In this document: piece by piece, positions 16,513 through 25,425 of the stretch
Numbering within the stretch: the first letter of the stretch is position 1
How the letters are laid out: the number at the start of each line of letters is the position of its first letter
Assembly (NCBI GenBank): GCA_964421595.1
Contig: CAYQXY010000012.1
Coordinates: forward strand, 53,976-117,975
DNA length: 64,000 nucleotides
Direction of reading: 5' to 3'
From: PXAP01 sp964421595
Lineage (GTDB): Bacteria > Bacteroidota > Bacteroidia > Bacteroidales > PUMT01
The notes under the pieces: model-generated
The model's database searches: none
What the model was told of the DNA's origin: nothing
What the model saw: the letters and a program-made list of their open reading frames with translations, nothing else
Made by a program: the position numbers and the translations under genes

Positions 16513-18204
16513 TTAGTTTAATACAATATTGAAACTGATGATTGAATTTCCATCGGCCTGGTAGAATGCATTATAAAATCCCCTGGCCATTTGCTCAAAT
16601 CCGAAAGTTGTTACTGCGAAACCTGGTGCATCACCACTCCTGTCATCAAGTGTTGATGTATTTTTGATCCACTGTGGAAACTCATTGATAATTTCAATGT
16701 TGATCTCCTGTCGTGGATTGTTAAGCTGGTCAGTTTTCACCACAATCAGATGGGTTGCATTGCCGGCATATCTCATGGCAGCTGATGAGATGTCGCTTTG
16801 TCTCAAAGGAGAGATCTCGTCAATATAGAAATCGTCTCTTGAATTTATCCTGTAATTACGACTATCAGTTTTAAAAGATTCATCAAACCAAAGGGCAGAA
16901 AGATCGGCAGCTATAACAAAACTAAAGTTCCCTTCCCTCTCATGTACCCGGGCATTTTCGAGTTGATCTATTCTCCCTTCCTGTAGTGAAGCTCTTGCGG
17001 GCTGAACATACCTGCTATTTTTGCCATGTGGGACCAGTACACTGTACCATGGGGACTGCTGCATACGGTACATCGCATGAGATGTTTCATATCCGGGAAG
17101 GGTACTGAACTCTCTTACAGCACTGTAGGTTTCACGGGTCATAAGTTTATGAAGTGTGGCTGTCTTTCCGATAAGTGAAATGTAGTAGGGCCTGTTGCCT
17201 TTATACGGGAACTGATCAGAATTGGGAGGATAATATATCCCGTCATAATCACCGTTCATTTTGACGATGATTACCCCAAAGTCGTCACCATGGGAATTAA
17301 ATATGGCATGGGTCATTTCCTGAGCCTGATTTGCGAATCCTTCCGGGGAGATTGCGGGAGACAAGGTTTTTACATCATAAATCATGTCAGAGAATAGTAT
17401 TGATACCTGGTTTTCCCTGGTGTTATTCAGAATATCCCTGAAAATAGCCGGAAAGTCAGTCCACGAAGAATTTACCATTCCCTGTGTTTCACGAAATATA
17501 TTGGAAGTCTGCAGAAATTCAGAAAAGGGAATATCCCAGTGGGCAACCCTGTCGGCTACCACGTAAATCAGTTTCTTGTCCATGCTGTACTGGGGAAACC
17601 TGTTAATGATCTGCCGCATTGCAGTAACAAAATTGCGATTGCCCGCATCATAGAACACCATGCTTCCGCTCCTCTCCAGGTATAGTCTTGGTGAAACTAT
17701 ATGTGAATCATAAATTTCATTAAATAGTTCTGAACCATATTCATTGCCCGAATAAAGCTCAGGGTAACCGGATGAAACAAGATCTCTGTATTTATTGGAG
17801 AAGTCTTCAAATCTGGATTGGGTCTGCTGGTAACTATCTCCACGGAGAATATGGTTATTTACATGTTCATTCAGAAGACTTAATGTCAGTTGACGGCTCA
17901 AACCGGTATTCAGGTTGTTTTTGCTGGCAGCAGAAACTATCCTGGCGAGTATATATTCATTATTCAGGTCGTCACTGTTATACAATCCGGGGGCACAATC
18001 ACGGTAAACAACACGGTTATTTATCAAATTCCCGGTCATCATATCCCAGTCTGCGATCGAAATAGTCTCTTTCCCGGCAACCTGGTCAAACAGAGCATCA
18101 AGCTGTCGGCAATCGGAGGAACATGATGACAGATTTACCAGGAAGTAAACGATTAATAAACCAGAAGTCCATTTTCCGAAAATCATACTTATATTTTTGT
18201 ACAT
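16513..18204 (-). CDS. Lipoprotein with degenerate von Willebrand A domain
   Basis: 563 residues. A basic start, hydrophobic helix and lipobox region NLSSC (Cys28) predict a lipoprotein. From about 172 a vWA-like Rossmann fold begins: RLYLERSGSM, where Glu177 replaces the first Asp of the MIDAS DxSxS signature while both Ser remain, and later SILFSDMIYDV provides the Ser-Asp element that normally follows beta-4. The C-terminal half (about 300-563) is strand-rich and unrecognised. It is the first gene of the seven-gene operon; the promoter should lie in the upstream intergenic region, but no clear TAnnTTTG box was found there. Metal binding with Glu at this position is uncertain. Confidence 0.7.
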   Translation of the reverse strand: MYKNISMIFGKWTSGLLIVYFLVNLSSCSSDCRQLDALFDQVAGKETISIADWDMMTGNLINNRVVYRDCAPGLYNSDDLNNEYILARIVSAASKNNLNTGLSRQLTLSLLNEHVNNHILRGDSYQQTQSRFEDFSNKYRDLVSSGYPELYSGNEYGSELFNEIYDSHIVSPRLYLERSGSMVFYDAGNRNFVTAMRQIINRFPQYSMDKKLIYVVADRVAHWDIPFSEFLQTSNIFRETQGMVNSSWTDFPAIFRDILNNTRENQVSILFSDMIYDVKTLSPAISPEGFANQAQEMTHAIFNSHGDDFGVIIVKMNGDYDGIYYPPNSDQFPYKGNRPYYISLIGKTATLHKLMTRETYSAVREFSTLPGYETSHAMYRMQQSPWYSVLVPHGKNSRYVQPARASLQEGRIDQLENARVHEREGNFSFVIAADLSALWFDESFKTDSRNYRINSRDDFYIDEISPLRQSDISSAAMRYAGNATHLIVVKTDQLNNPRQEINIEIINEFPQWIKNTSTLDDRSGDAPGFAVTTFGFEQMARGFYNAFYQADGNSIISFNIVLN

Positions 18205-18836
18205 AAAGAGGCTGTATATATTTTCAACGGTTTTTTGAAATTATTTATAGTGAATCAAATTGCTCAATTTTTCAGACCTTTAAGTTAAGCTTTTTCAGAT
18301 AAAATAGTTATTTCTATCAGGGCTCTTATAAAAAGATCCACCAATCAGGATAGAAGTATCATACATACTGCATCCATTAGTATTCATCGCTTTTAGATAC
18401 CAGGAATAGCTATATGAGCTATTAAAATTTTTTCTGTAACGGATTGGAGGATATTTAATATGATAACTTAACCTGTGCTGATTATATTTTGAGTAACCCT
18501 GCCTGATTTGTAATTATTCTTTTGTTGTTGTATTTCCGGTAAATTTTTCTGTGAATTCTGCTTCTCTTTACCAAGTCATATTGGGTTAAGTTATTCTGCA
18601 GAAGACAATCAGGATAAGTAATGCCCGTGTATCCTGTTTCATATGAATAATTAATAATTACTAACTCAATATAAGCAAGTTGCAATTGCCAGTCAAGTGG
18701 TTGCCACAGATGGATCACCCATGTATTATTGACCTGCGGTCGATTCTGCATGCATAACCAGGTTCATTTAGCACTATTAGTGATATACAGAATTCATCTC
18801 TTTTTGTGTGCCCTGGTTTTTGGGAGATTCACAGTA
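18205..18836. other. Intergenic region with an inverted repeat-family copy
   Basis: About 630 bases between the divergent-looking operon promoter side and the end of the ion-channel gene. The right 125 bases hold a minus-oriented copy of the intergenic repeat family. The remainder is AT-rich and probably contains the promoter of the tubulin/actin operon. An 89-codon minus frame here overlaps the repeat and has no family character. Confidence 0.6.
18709..18834 (-). repeat. MITE-like intergenic repeat, copy 1 (inverted)
   Basis: On the minus strand it reads through the family landmarks in order: GAATCTCCCA, ACCAGGGCACACAAAAAG, GATGAATTCTG, TTATGCATGCAGAATCGACC, GCAGGTCAATAAT and CATGGGTGATCCATC, followed by TGTGGCAACCAC. 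It is the closest relative of the copy at 53.5 kb but in opposite orientation. It lies directly downstream of the ion-channel stop codon. Confidence 0.85.
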
Positions 18837-19649
18837 TTACTTTTCTTTTTTCTGTTTTCGTAGTTCTTCAGTCAATATTTTAATTTCATTACGCAAAGAT
18901 TCCATCTGTTTTGAACCGGCAACTTCTCCTTCATTGCTTGTGGCATCCTGCCCAATAAAAAATGAAGCCAGAGTCGCCGTAAAATACCCCAGGACACCAA
19001 GGCTGTATACAGAAAGAAGAAAGCAAATTGCCCTTCCTTCAGGAGTTACGGGCCAGTATTCGCTGCCGATTGTGGTCAGCAGCATTGCAGTCCACCACAG
19101 TGCCTCTCCATAACTACTGAATGCACCTGTCTCTCTTTCAAAAGCAAACATCGCAGCAGAACCAACAAAACAAACCAGAAGCGTAAGTATAAAAATATAT
19201 CCAAATGCCCTACGCTCAAGAGTTTTTCCCAGAACACGCATCCCCCGGTTGACCGATCCAACTACCCTTACAACCCTAATGCTCCTGATAAACCCGAGCG
19301 AACGGAGCAACCTGATACTTGAGAAAATGCGGAAAATTCTGAAGGCGGGAATGAAAAGTGAAATAATTGTGAGGATGTTTTTTTTTAAGAAAACCGACCT
19401 GTCAGGGGTTATTACCAGTTTTATCAGAAAATCGACAATGAATATAATCCAGATAATATTGACAATTAGCCGTAATTGGGGGGAAAGCTGCCATATAAGT
19501 TCCACGACCAGGAGTGCAAGCCAGCCAAATCCAAGGATAATAAGAGGTATCTCGGTTATATTATCGATCTTAACAAGCAGCCTGAAACGTTTGATTCTGG
19601 CTTTATTGTTCACGTTACTTTTATTCTTTTTTAAGTCCTTCAAAGGCAA
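18837..19649 (-). CDS. Six-TM ion channel with atypical selectivity filter
   Basis: 270 residues. The layout is a voltage-gated cation channel: S1-S3 at about 33-80, an Arg-rich S4 (about 104-140, RIFRIFSSIRLLRS and IRSIRVVRVV), S5 at about 150-170, pore helix and filter at about 183-200, S6 at about 206-228, then a C-terminal coiled coil (about 240-268). The filter reads TTIGSEYWP where potassium channels have TVGYGD, so potassium selectivity is doubtful. A similar TT(I/M)GSEYWP filter is, as far as I know, shared by a group of bacterial 'ion transporter' proteins. No ATG is available: the start is TTG here or a GTG 36 bases downstream. Confidence 0.85.
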   Translation of the reverse strand: MPLKDLKKNKSNVNNKARIKRFRLLVKIDNITEIPLIILGFGWLALLVVELIWQLSPQLRLIVNIIWIIFIVDFLIKLVITPDRSVFLKKNILTIISLFIPAFRIFRIFSSIRLLRSLGFIRSIRVVRVVGSVNRGMRVLGKTLERRAFGYIFILTLLVCFVGSAAMFAFERETGAFSSYGEALWWTAMLLTTIGSEYWPVTPEGRAICFLLSVYSLGVLGYFTATLASFFIGQDATSNEGEVAGSKQMESLRNEIKILTEELRKQKKEK

Positions 19650-19855
19650 TAAAATATGTAGGTTGTAAAATATAAATATTCAAGATTACGGGAGTCAGGG
19701 CGGGAAACAATAAAGAAATGAAAGCATCGCTAATCCATAGCATGGATGGCACGAATTTAATGTGAATACAAGTTGGCAGCCAACAGGGATCAATACTTTT
19801 GTAATCGGAATGGATTAAAATGCGTGTTTGACTTAAATTATTGTTACAACTGCAA

Positions 19856-20104
19856 CTAATGGTTTCGAAGGGCATGTATTAATTCTTCTTTTGACAATCC
19901 CGAAATACCTTTGATCCTGATCTCTTTTGCTTTATTATAAAGATCCTTCTTTGTGCGGTGTTCATATTTTTCCGCTTTCCCCCCCTTTTTGCCCGAATCA
20001 GGTGTATTGGCAATCCGGGCAGCTTTCTCCCTGCTCATGCCTTTTTCACGCAGGGCTTCATACTGATCTTCATTTTATATCTGAGGAGTACTTTTTTTGG
20101 GCAT
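19856..20104 (-). pseudogene. Rho-N/DUF7218-like small protein with in-frame stop
   Basis: The reading frame begins ATG with MPKKSTPQI, then has a TAA at codon 10, and continues without shift into NEDQYEALREKG and the family core MSREKAARIANTP and KKGGKAEKYEHRTKKDLYN, ending in a Rho-N-like helix (LSKEELIHALR). Homologues I know of start at the upstream Met and carry a Lys-like codon (AAA) at the stop position, so a single A-to-T change explains it. A 60-codon protein could still start from the ATG at 20038 and keeps the conserved half. Function of the family is unknown; a nucleic-acid-binding role is suggested by the Rho-N-like helix. Confidence 0.75.
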
Positions 20105-20389
20105 AATTCCAGGATTATGTTAAGACTCAGTTTTATTTAAATACAAAGTTGGTAATGAAATTATTTGAAACTATTACATAATTTTCATAAAATATATCAA
20201 AATTATACTCTGTCAGAAAGTTCATGATACAGGTTAATGGCTTCTGCAAGGTGTCTTAATATCTTCTTCTGCAACGTAATGGACTGGCGTGAACCTGCAC
20301 CTGGCAAGAAGTGGTGCCCGGTTGTTGAACTATTTCAGGTTTGTATAAAAATATTAGTTGCATTATCCTGACCTAACGTGCAGATTGTT

Positions 20390-22186
20390 CTATTGAGAGG
20401 CATTACTTACAGGTATTGTGAAATAGAACTTTGATCCAACACCGGGTTCTGATTCCAGCCTTAATTTTCCTCCAAGCATTTCGATATAGGCTCTTGAAAT
20501 TGATAAGCCCAGACCAGCACCTTCGTAGCCGCTTGATAGTTTAATGTCAGCCTGTACAAAACGTTCAAGGACGGTCTTTTGCTTATCCTCTGGAATACCA
20601 ATACCTGAGTCTGCGACATAGAATTCTGCAAACTCCCGCATCATTTCATAACCAAAATTCACATTTCCTTTATTGGTGAATTTTATGGCATTTTTAATTA
20701 AATTGGTCAGGATGGCATAAAGTTTCCCGCTATCGGTAATAATTGCGGCCTCATTCTGATTCAGGGGCGAATAAAATGAAAGATCAATGCCTTTTTTGCT
20801 GGCATCGGCTTTGAAAAAGCTATAAAGAAAATCCAGTGTTTCATAAAGATTGGTTTCCGATAAAGTCACCTCCATCTGACCTGCTTCTATTTTGGAAATG
20901 TCAATAAGGTCGTTAATTATATCAAGCATTCTTGATCCGCTTTTTTCAATGATCTCAATAAATTCCTGCTGCGTTTCTGATGATAGCTCCGGTTCTTTCA
21001 GTAATTGTGCGAAACCCAGTATGCCATTCATAGGGGTCCGTATCTCGTGACTCATATTTGCGAGAAAGGCTGATTTGAGCTTATCAGATTCTTCTGCCTT
21101 GTCTTTTGCCCTTAACAATTCTTCATCAGCCTTTTTTTTATTTGTAATATCGATACCGATACCCATTAAAAATTTTTTCCCTTTGTTCTCAAACCGGACT
21201 CCGGTCATAAGGTATGGCACATATTGTCCGTTTTTTGACAAAAGGCTTGATTCAATTACATTTGCGCCGGTTATCATAACATGTTCGACTGCTTTCTCAA
21301 CCTCAGGTCTGTCTGATTCAAGAAACCACTCCAGTATGAAGCGGCCCTCTATCTCACCCTCTTCGTACCCAAGAAGTTTTTCATGATTCTTATTCCAGCG
21401 AACCAGTCTTAATTCCGGATAAGAGTACAGATAAAAAATGCCGGGTAGTGAATCAAGTATTTTTTCAGTAAATAATTGTTCGGTTTTCAAGGCTGCTTCA
21501 ATAATACTGTGATCTTTGATAAATCTGGCCTGCTGCAGATTATGACTTGCCAGAACTGAAAAATGTTTTGCCAGTGAATACAGAAGCCGGGCCACCTGAT
21601 TAAACCGGTCCTGCGACATCGCAGGTACTTCCCTGAAAGCAGTAATCATATCCTCTTCATCAGCTTCAATAATTCGAGCATATTCTCTTATCTTGTCTTC
21701 ACTCTGGGTTTCATTTCTAACCTGGCCAACAAGCCAGTTTGCAATATGGTGCCCTTCAACTGAAATACTTGTTCCTGAATCCCACAAGCCGCCACTCAGG
21801 CATTGCCTGATTATAGGCCCCCCCTCATTAACTGCACCAAGTTCAGCATCGGATTTGTAACAATTGTGGCACCCTTTTTCAGTTTTCCTGACAATTTCAT
21901 TACAAAAACGGGTGAAATTGCTTGGCCGTGTAATTGGTCTGCCATCCGGATAGGTTATTATAGAAGCAACACCAGTAGCACTTGAAAATTCGTCCTGGAT
22001 CTGCTGAATGACTTTTATATCAAACAGATCTTCAAAAACAATTCCTTCTTGCAAAGTTGCAGGCTGGTCAAGTATTTCGAGACGGGTATTGGAAATTTCG
22101 TTTTCAGATTTCAGAATTTCCAGCTCCTTCTGTAATCTGCTAACTTCATTTTCAAGTTCCCGTTTTGTTTTATTCCCTTTTAACAT
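20390..22186 (-). CDS. PocR-domain sensor histidine kinase
   Basis: 598 residues, no TM. A coiled coil (about 5-30) leads into a PocR ligand-binding domain (about 45-215) with its Cys-rich signature FCNEIVRKTEKGCHNC, GLWDSGTSISVEGHHIANW and the LVGQV strand. One PAS domain (about 245-355) follows, then the HisKA phosphoacceptor SHEIRTPMNGILGF (His380) and an HATPase domain (about 480-595) with DSGIGIPEDKQ and GAGLGLSIS. PocR domains sense small organic ligands; the ligand here is unknown. There is no receiver domain and no adjacent regulator, so it is an orphan kinase. Its HisKA region closely resembles that of the six-PAS kinase at 3.8-7.0 kb, suggesting paralogy. Confidence 0.9.
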   Translation of the reverse strand: MLKGNKTKRELENEVSRLQKELEILKSENEISNTRLEILDQPATLQEGIVFEDLFDIKVIQQIQDEFSSATGVASIITYPDGRPITRPSNFTRFCNEIVRKTEKGCHNCYKSDAELGAVNEGGPIIRQCLSGGLWDSGTSISVEGHHIANWLVGQVRNETQSEDKIREYARIIEADEEDMITAFREVPAMSQDRFNQVARLLYSLAKHFSVLASHNLQQARFIKDHSIIEAALKTEQLFTEKILDSLPGIFYLYSYPELRLVRWNKNHEKLLGYEEGEIEGRFILEWFLESDRPEVEKAVEHVMITGANVIESSLLSKNGQYVPYLMTGVRFENKGKKFLMGIGIDITNKKKADEELLRAKDKAEESDKLKSAFLANMSHEIRTPMNGILGFAQLLKEPELSSETQQEFIEIIEKSGSRMLDIINDLIDISKIEAGQMEVTLSETNLYETLDFLYSFFKADASKKGIDLSFYSPLNQNEAAIITDSGKLYAILTNLIKNAIKFTNKGNVNFGYEMMREFAEFYVADSGIGIPEDKQKTVLERFVQADIKLSSGYEGAGLGLSISRAYIEMLGGKLRLESEPGVGSKFYFTIPVSNASQ

Positions 22187-22986
22187 GACTGTTAATTTAA
22201 CCGACTTTTCCCCGGGTCTGAACTCAACTTAAAATTAAGTTGCCGTTCAGTGTAAAATTTCCAGTGCTGTACACTTTTCTTTTTATGCTGCCCTAACAGG
22301 ATACGGAGACTATGGATCAGACTGGCTTATGTTTAAAAAGCAATTTTGATATTATACTAAATTTTTCTGATTTATGTTCTGAAAAATGCCAGGCGATGTT
22401 TTTGATCGGACAGATGTACTGTATTAATACATGAATGCATCTGTCATATTAAGCCGCCTCTTGTAATTGTGCAGTATAAGAGGTTGTTCCTGGGGTTTAA
22501 TATTATGAAACTCACCATTTCGGTTATTAAATTACGAAAGAAAAACGAAATATATTGCCCATGCCGATTAAAAGAATAACCGAATCAGCAAAAACTGAAA
22601 AAAACAGTACTTTATATTCCGTATATTCTGAAAAATATATGTGCGCGGGAGAGATCCCTGTTAACCGTGAGCCAGTCATAAATAAAAGGACCTGACAAAA
22701 GGTATCTGGAAAGGACAATCCGGATTGACCAGTATCCATTTAAATGTTTTAGAAAAGTTTAATCATGATCACCCACGAACCAGGGCAGTCATAGAGAAAC
22801 AAACTGAGCATAGGAGATCCATCCCGGTTAACCACATGAACCGGAGAAATGAATTCCTTATTAACCAGGGCAGGCAAAATCAGGGGCAAGGAATATATTA
22901 GGAGTGGTCAGTCTGTGGCAGACAGCTGACATGGAACAATAATTGCTTCCTGAAAATATTATATTTGCTCTGTATTCATATATAAA
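22187..22986. other. Long intergenic region with a degenerate repeat copy
   Basis: About 800 bases with no credible gene. A 70-codon minus frame at 22527-22739 lacks family character. A degenerate member of the intergenic repeat family lies at about 22769-22880. Confidence 0.6.
22769..22880 (+). repeat. MITE-like intergenic repeat, copy 2 (degenerate)
   Basis: Starts with TCACCCACGAACCAGGGCA, identical to the left end of copy 3 over this stretch. Later it keeps GGAGATCCATCCCGGTTAACCACAT, related to the right-end segment of copies 1 and 5, and a second ACCAGGGCA. The central part differs from the complete copies. Confidence 0.6.
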
Positions 22987-23253
22987 TTAATCTGCCAGAA
23001 GAGTCTTTTCATCAATTATGATAATCGGGAAAAACCCTTCAATGCGCCATCTTTCATTCAATCTGTCGAGCGCATCATCATCCATAAACATTGATTCCAG
23101 AGTCTTATATCCGGAAAACCTTGCCAGGCTTTCCCCGGAGATGTAGATCCTGTTGTCTGTATATTTGTCCTGTACAAAAATTGCTGCTATACCATTAATG
23201 TAATTTCTGATATATCGGTATTGGTTAGTCTCTCGAACAATATCAAATTTCAT
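22987..23253 (-). CDS. Small hypothetical protein
   Basis: About 88 residues from the ATG chosen here; the open frame extends 6 bases upstream to a TTG. The composition is protein-like: KFDIVRETNQYRYIRNYING, then NRIYISGESLARFSGYKT, an acidic DDDALDRLNERW helix and a hydrophobic FFPIIIID strand. No TM or signal. I do not recognise a family. It stands alone in a repeat-rich, gene-poor stretch. Confidence 0.5.
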   Translation of the reverse strand: MKFDIVRETNQYRYIRNYINGIAAIFVQDKYTDNRIYISGESLARFSGYKTLESMFMDDDALDRLNERWRIEGFFPIIIIDEKTLLAD

Positions 23254-23667
23254 AATCAATATGCTTTAAATTAATTAATTGATTACCGGGGTTATACAGT
23301 ATCCCTTCCAGTGCGTATTGGTCTCCCGGGGGTAAAATCTTCTGGTATTGATACGAAATTATTTTCTAAAAGGTTCCACCTGATTATTGTGTTTCGCGAT
23401 CGAAAAGAGTTTAGCAGTCATGAAGTCCCCGCTTTTATTAAAGTATAGCTGTATTAACTTCCCTGTAAAACATGGGTAAACTAAATAAAAATAATTGCCA
23501 AAATACCCTGATGGAGCTAAAAATTAAGTCAAAGTTCAGATAGCCTTTTGTAAGTATCACATATACAGCTATGTAATATGAAGGAGGGAGGTTGTTTTTA
23601 TGCGAACTGATCAAAAAATGTCATTAATTTTAATAATAATGATCTGGATTTAGGCCATATCCTGATC

Positions 23668-23870
23668 AATCACCCACGAACCAGGGCACACAAAAAGAAA
23701 TGAATTCTGCGGCTGACCAGTATTGCTAAATGAACTTGATTATGCATGCAGAATCGACCTCAGGTCAATAAAGCACGGGGGATCAACAGGAATTGAAATA
23801 CTGAATATGAATTACCGGTTAAACGTAATTAATTGTAAATTTGATTAGCCTGCATTAAGCAGATGAATCA
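23668..23870 (+). repeat. MITE-like intergenic repeat, copy 3 (full length)
   Basis: Contains all family landmarks: ATCACCCACGAACCAGGGCA, ACACAAAAAGAAATGAATTC, TGAACTTGATTATGCATGCA, GAATCGACCTCAGGTCAATA, then a degenerate right terminal repeat and the conserved tail GGAATTGAAATACTGAATAT GAATTACC and TAATTAATTG. It is nearly collinear with the copy at 53.5 kb and, like it, lies upstream of a plus-strand gene. Confidence 0.85.
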
Positions 23871-23910
23871 AAATCATATTGATCCAGGAGGACCGGCCGG
23901 CATTATTTGA

Positions 23911-23918
23911 TATATTTG
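23911..23918 (+). promoter_or_regulatory. Candidate Bacteroidota -7 box (TATATTTG)
   Basis: Matches TAnnTTTG and lies about 61 bases before the ATG of the LytTR gene. A matching -33 TTTG at the right spacing is not evident, so it is only a half-supported promoter. Confidence 0.3.
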
Positions 23919-23979
23919 CATGTGTGATCTCGCCGGGAATAACCTTAAAAAATAGCATTGTTAGAAACACTTTCTTTAA

Positions 23980-24873
23980 ATGAAAAAGACTCTAACCTGG
24001 ATTAACAGGGAGATTCCTGCAAATTTTCTGATCCAGAAGCCAGTTCAGGGGGCTGTGGCTTTCTTTTTGATCTTCTTCTTGTTTGCAATAATATATCAAC
24101 CACTCTATACACACCCAAGCAGATTTTTTAGTTACCCGGTGACAGCTGCTCTTTATTCTTTTATAGTTTCAGCAGCTGTCGCTGGAATAGTCAGAATACT
24201 TAACAGATTCCGTTTTTTTTCTAAAATACACGAATGGACCATTCTCAGGGAATTGCTTGCTGTTTTAATTGCATTGACTGGAATGGGCCTGTCAGTATAC
24301 TTTGCTGCATTTATAATTGAAGAGCCTGCAAACAGATGGAACATCGCAACTCTTTATGATTCGGTATTAAAATCTTTTTTACTGGGCGTTATTCCATTTA
24401 TCTTTTTCAACTTACTTAATTTCAGATACTGGCTTGGACAAGTACATGTGGTTGTCGGAAATGACAATACTGGTGAGGCTTATGAACCTGCTGAAGAACT
24501 GATCAGAATCAGTTCCCGGCTCAAGAAAGAGGAATTGAGTTTTTATCCGGGCCAGTTTGTTTATGCTGAATCAGATAGTAATTATGTTAACTTCTATATC
24601 TGGAAGGACAATAAGTTGAAAAAAGAGGTTATCAGAAACTCAATCAGCAATGTGGAAGAGCAATTTGCTGATTTTCCCTACATGGTAAGGACTCACAGGG
24701 CTTATATCGTCAATATCAGAAAGATCACGCAGAAGAAAGGGAATGTTCTCGGTTACAGGTTAAAATTGAATGGTGTTGATCAGGAAATTCCTGTTTCCCG
24801 GAATAACACCGCGGCCTTCAACAATGCAATTAAACAGTTGAGCCTCCCGGCTTTCAGTTATCCGGGGCACTGA
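23980..24873 (+). CDS. Membrane-bound LytTR transcription regulator
   Basis: 297 residues. Four TM helices lie at about 26-45, 58-78, 92-113 and 125-146. After a linker, a LytTR DNA-binding domain occupies about 185-292, with FVYAESDSNYVNFYI, the NSISNVEEQF recognition region, VRTHRAYIVNIRKI and the terminal IPVSRN strand. Such TM-LytTR proteins usually act with a sensor kinase or as one-component membrane regulators of neighbouring genes; here the adjacent downstream frame is a broken outer-membrane gene, so the original target may be lost. A TAnnTTTG-like box precedes it. Confidence 0.88.
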   Translation: MKKTLTWINREIPANFLIQKPVQGAVAFFLIFFLFAIIYQPLYTHPSRFFSYPVTAALYSFIVSAAVAGIVRILNRFRFFSKIHEWTILRELLAVLIALTGMGLSVYFAAFIIEEPANRWNIATLYDSVLKSFLLGVIPFIFFNLLNFRYWLGQVHVVVGNDNTGEAYEPAEELIRISSRLKKEELSFYPGQFVYAESDSNYVNFYIWKDNKLKKEVIRNSISNVEEQFADFPYMVRTHRAYIVNIRKITQKKGNVLGYRLKLNGVDQEIPVSRNNTAAFNNAIKQLSLPAFSYPGH

Positions 24874-25361
24874 ACCTGACCAGCAGGGTTGCATTAAACC
24901 CTTACATGAGATTTTTTGAAGTAAGTTCCCTTCCAAATAGTTTTGCCATTGAAAACAACCTGGCCAGAAGACAGGAGTTTGGCTGGGCCACAGGGTTTTC
25001 CGTAGTTGCCTCGTTTAAAAAGGATATCACTGCATCAGGACTATTCCAGTATGCCAGTCCACTCAGCGGAATCCAGGGCAGGTCATTCAATGATGCACTC
25101 TATTTTATAACTGTCGAAAAAGCTTTCCGCCATGGGATTAAGGCAGGATTGTCAAGTGCAGTGCTTTTCTCAAGGTCATTGGTTTATCAGGGATCAGAAA
25201 TAATTTCGCCAGATTTCCACAGTTATTCGACAGGAAATATCAAAATGTCGGCTGTCCCCGTATTTATAAAGATCACTTACCAGTTCTCAGCCGGCAATAA
25301 GCGGGACAGGATTAACCGCACCAAAGAAGAAGTCGATAATTTACCGAGAAAAGGATTTTGA
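24849..25361 (+). pseudogene. C-terminal remnant of a TonB-receptor-like OMP barrel
   Basis: From an ATG at 24906 the frame encodes 151 residues, but coding character extends upstream in the same frame (FQLSGALNLTSRVALNPYMRF), overlapping the last 25 bases of the LytTR gene in another frame. The sequence is amphipathic beta-barrel: SGLFQYASPLSGIQGRSFND, HGIKAGLSSAVLFS, and the ending FIKITYQFSAGNK followed by a basic tail with PRKGF, the ending seen in Bacteroidota 'outer membrane beta-barrel family' proteins (OMP_b-brl_3 type). The plug and most strands are missing and there is no signal peptide, so this is a 5'-truncated remnant. Confidence 0.7.
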
Positions 25362-25425
25362 AAAAATTTCTTTCAAAACAGAAGAAATTGAGAGAAACTT
25401 CAAATATATTTATTGAGAAATGACG

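Larger units (their letters stand above)
23254..23979. other. Intergenic region holding repeat copy 3 and a promoter
   Basis: About 725 bases without a credible gene. The left half is AT-rich and featureless to me; the right half contains repeat copy 3 and, close to the LytTR gene, a TAnnTTTG box. Confidence 0.6.

Noticed and set aside
18482..18751. 89-codon minus frame in the gap before the ion channel
   Set aside because: It runs into the intergenic repeat and shows no family features.
19621..19875. 84-codon minus frame between the ion channel and the Rho-N-like gene
   Set aside because: Overlaps both neighbouring genes and is composed like random translation.
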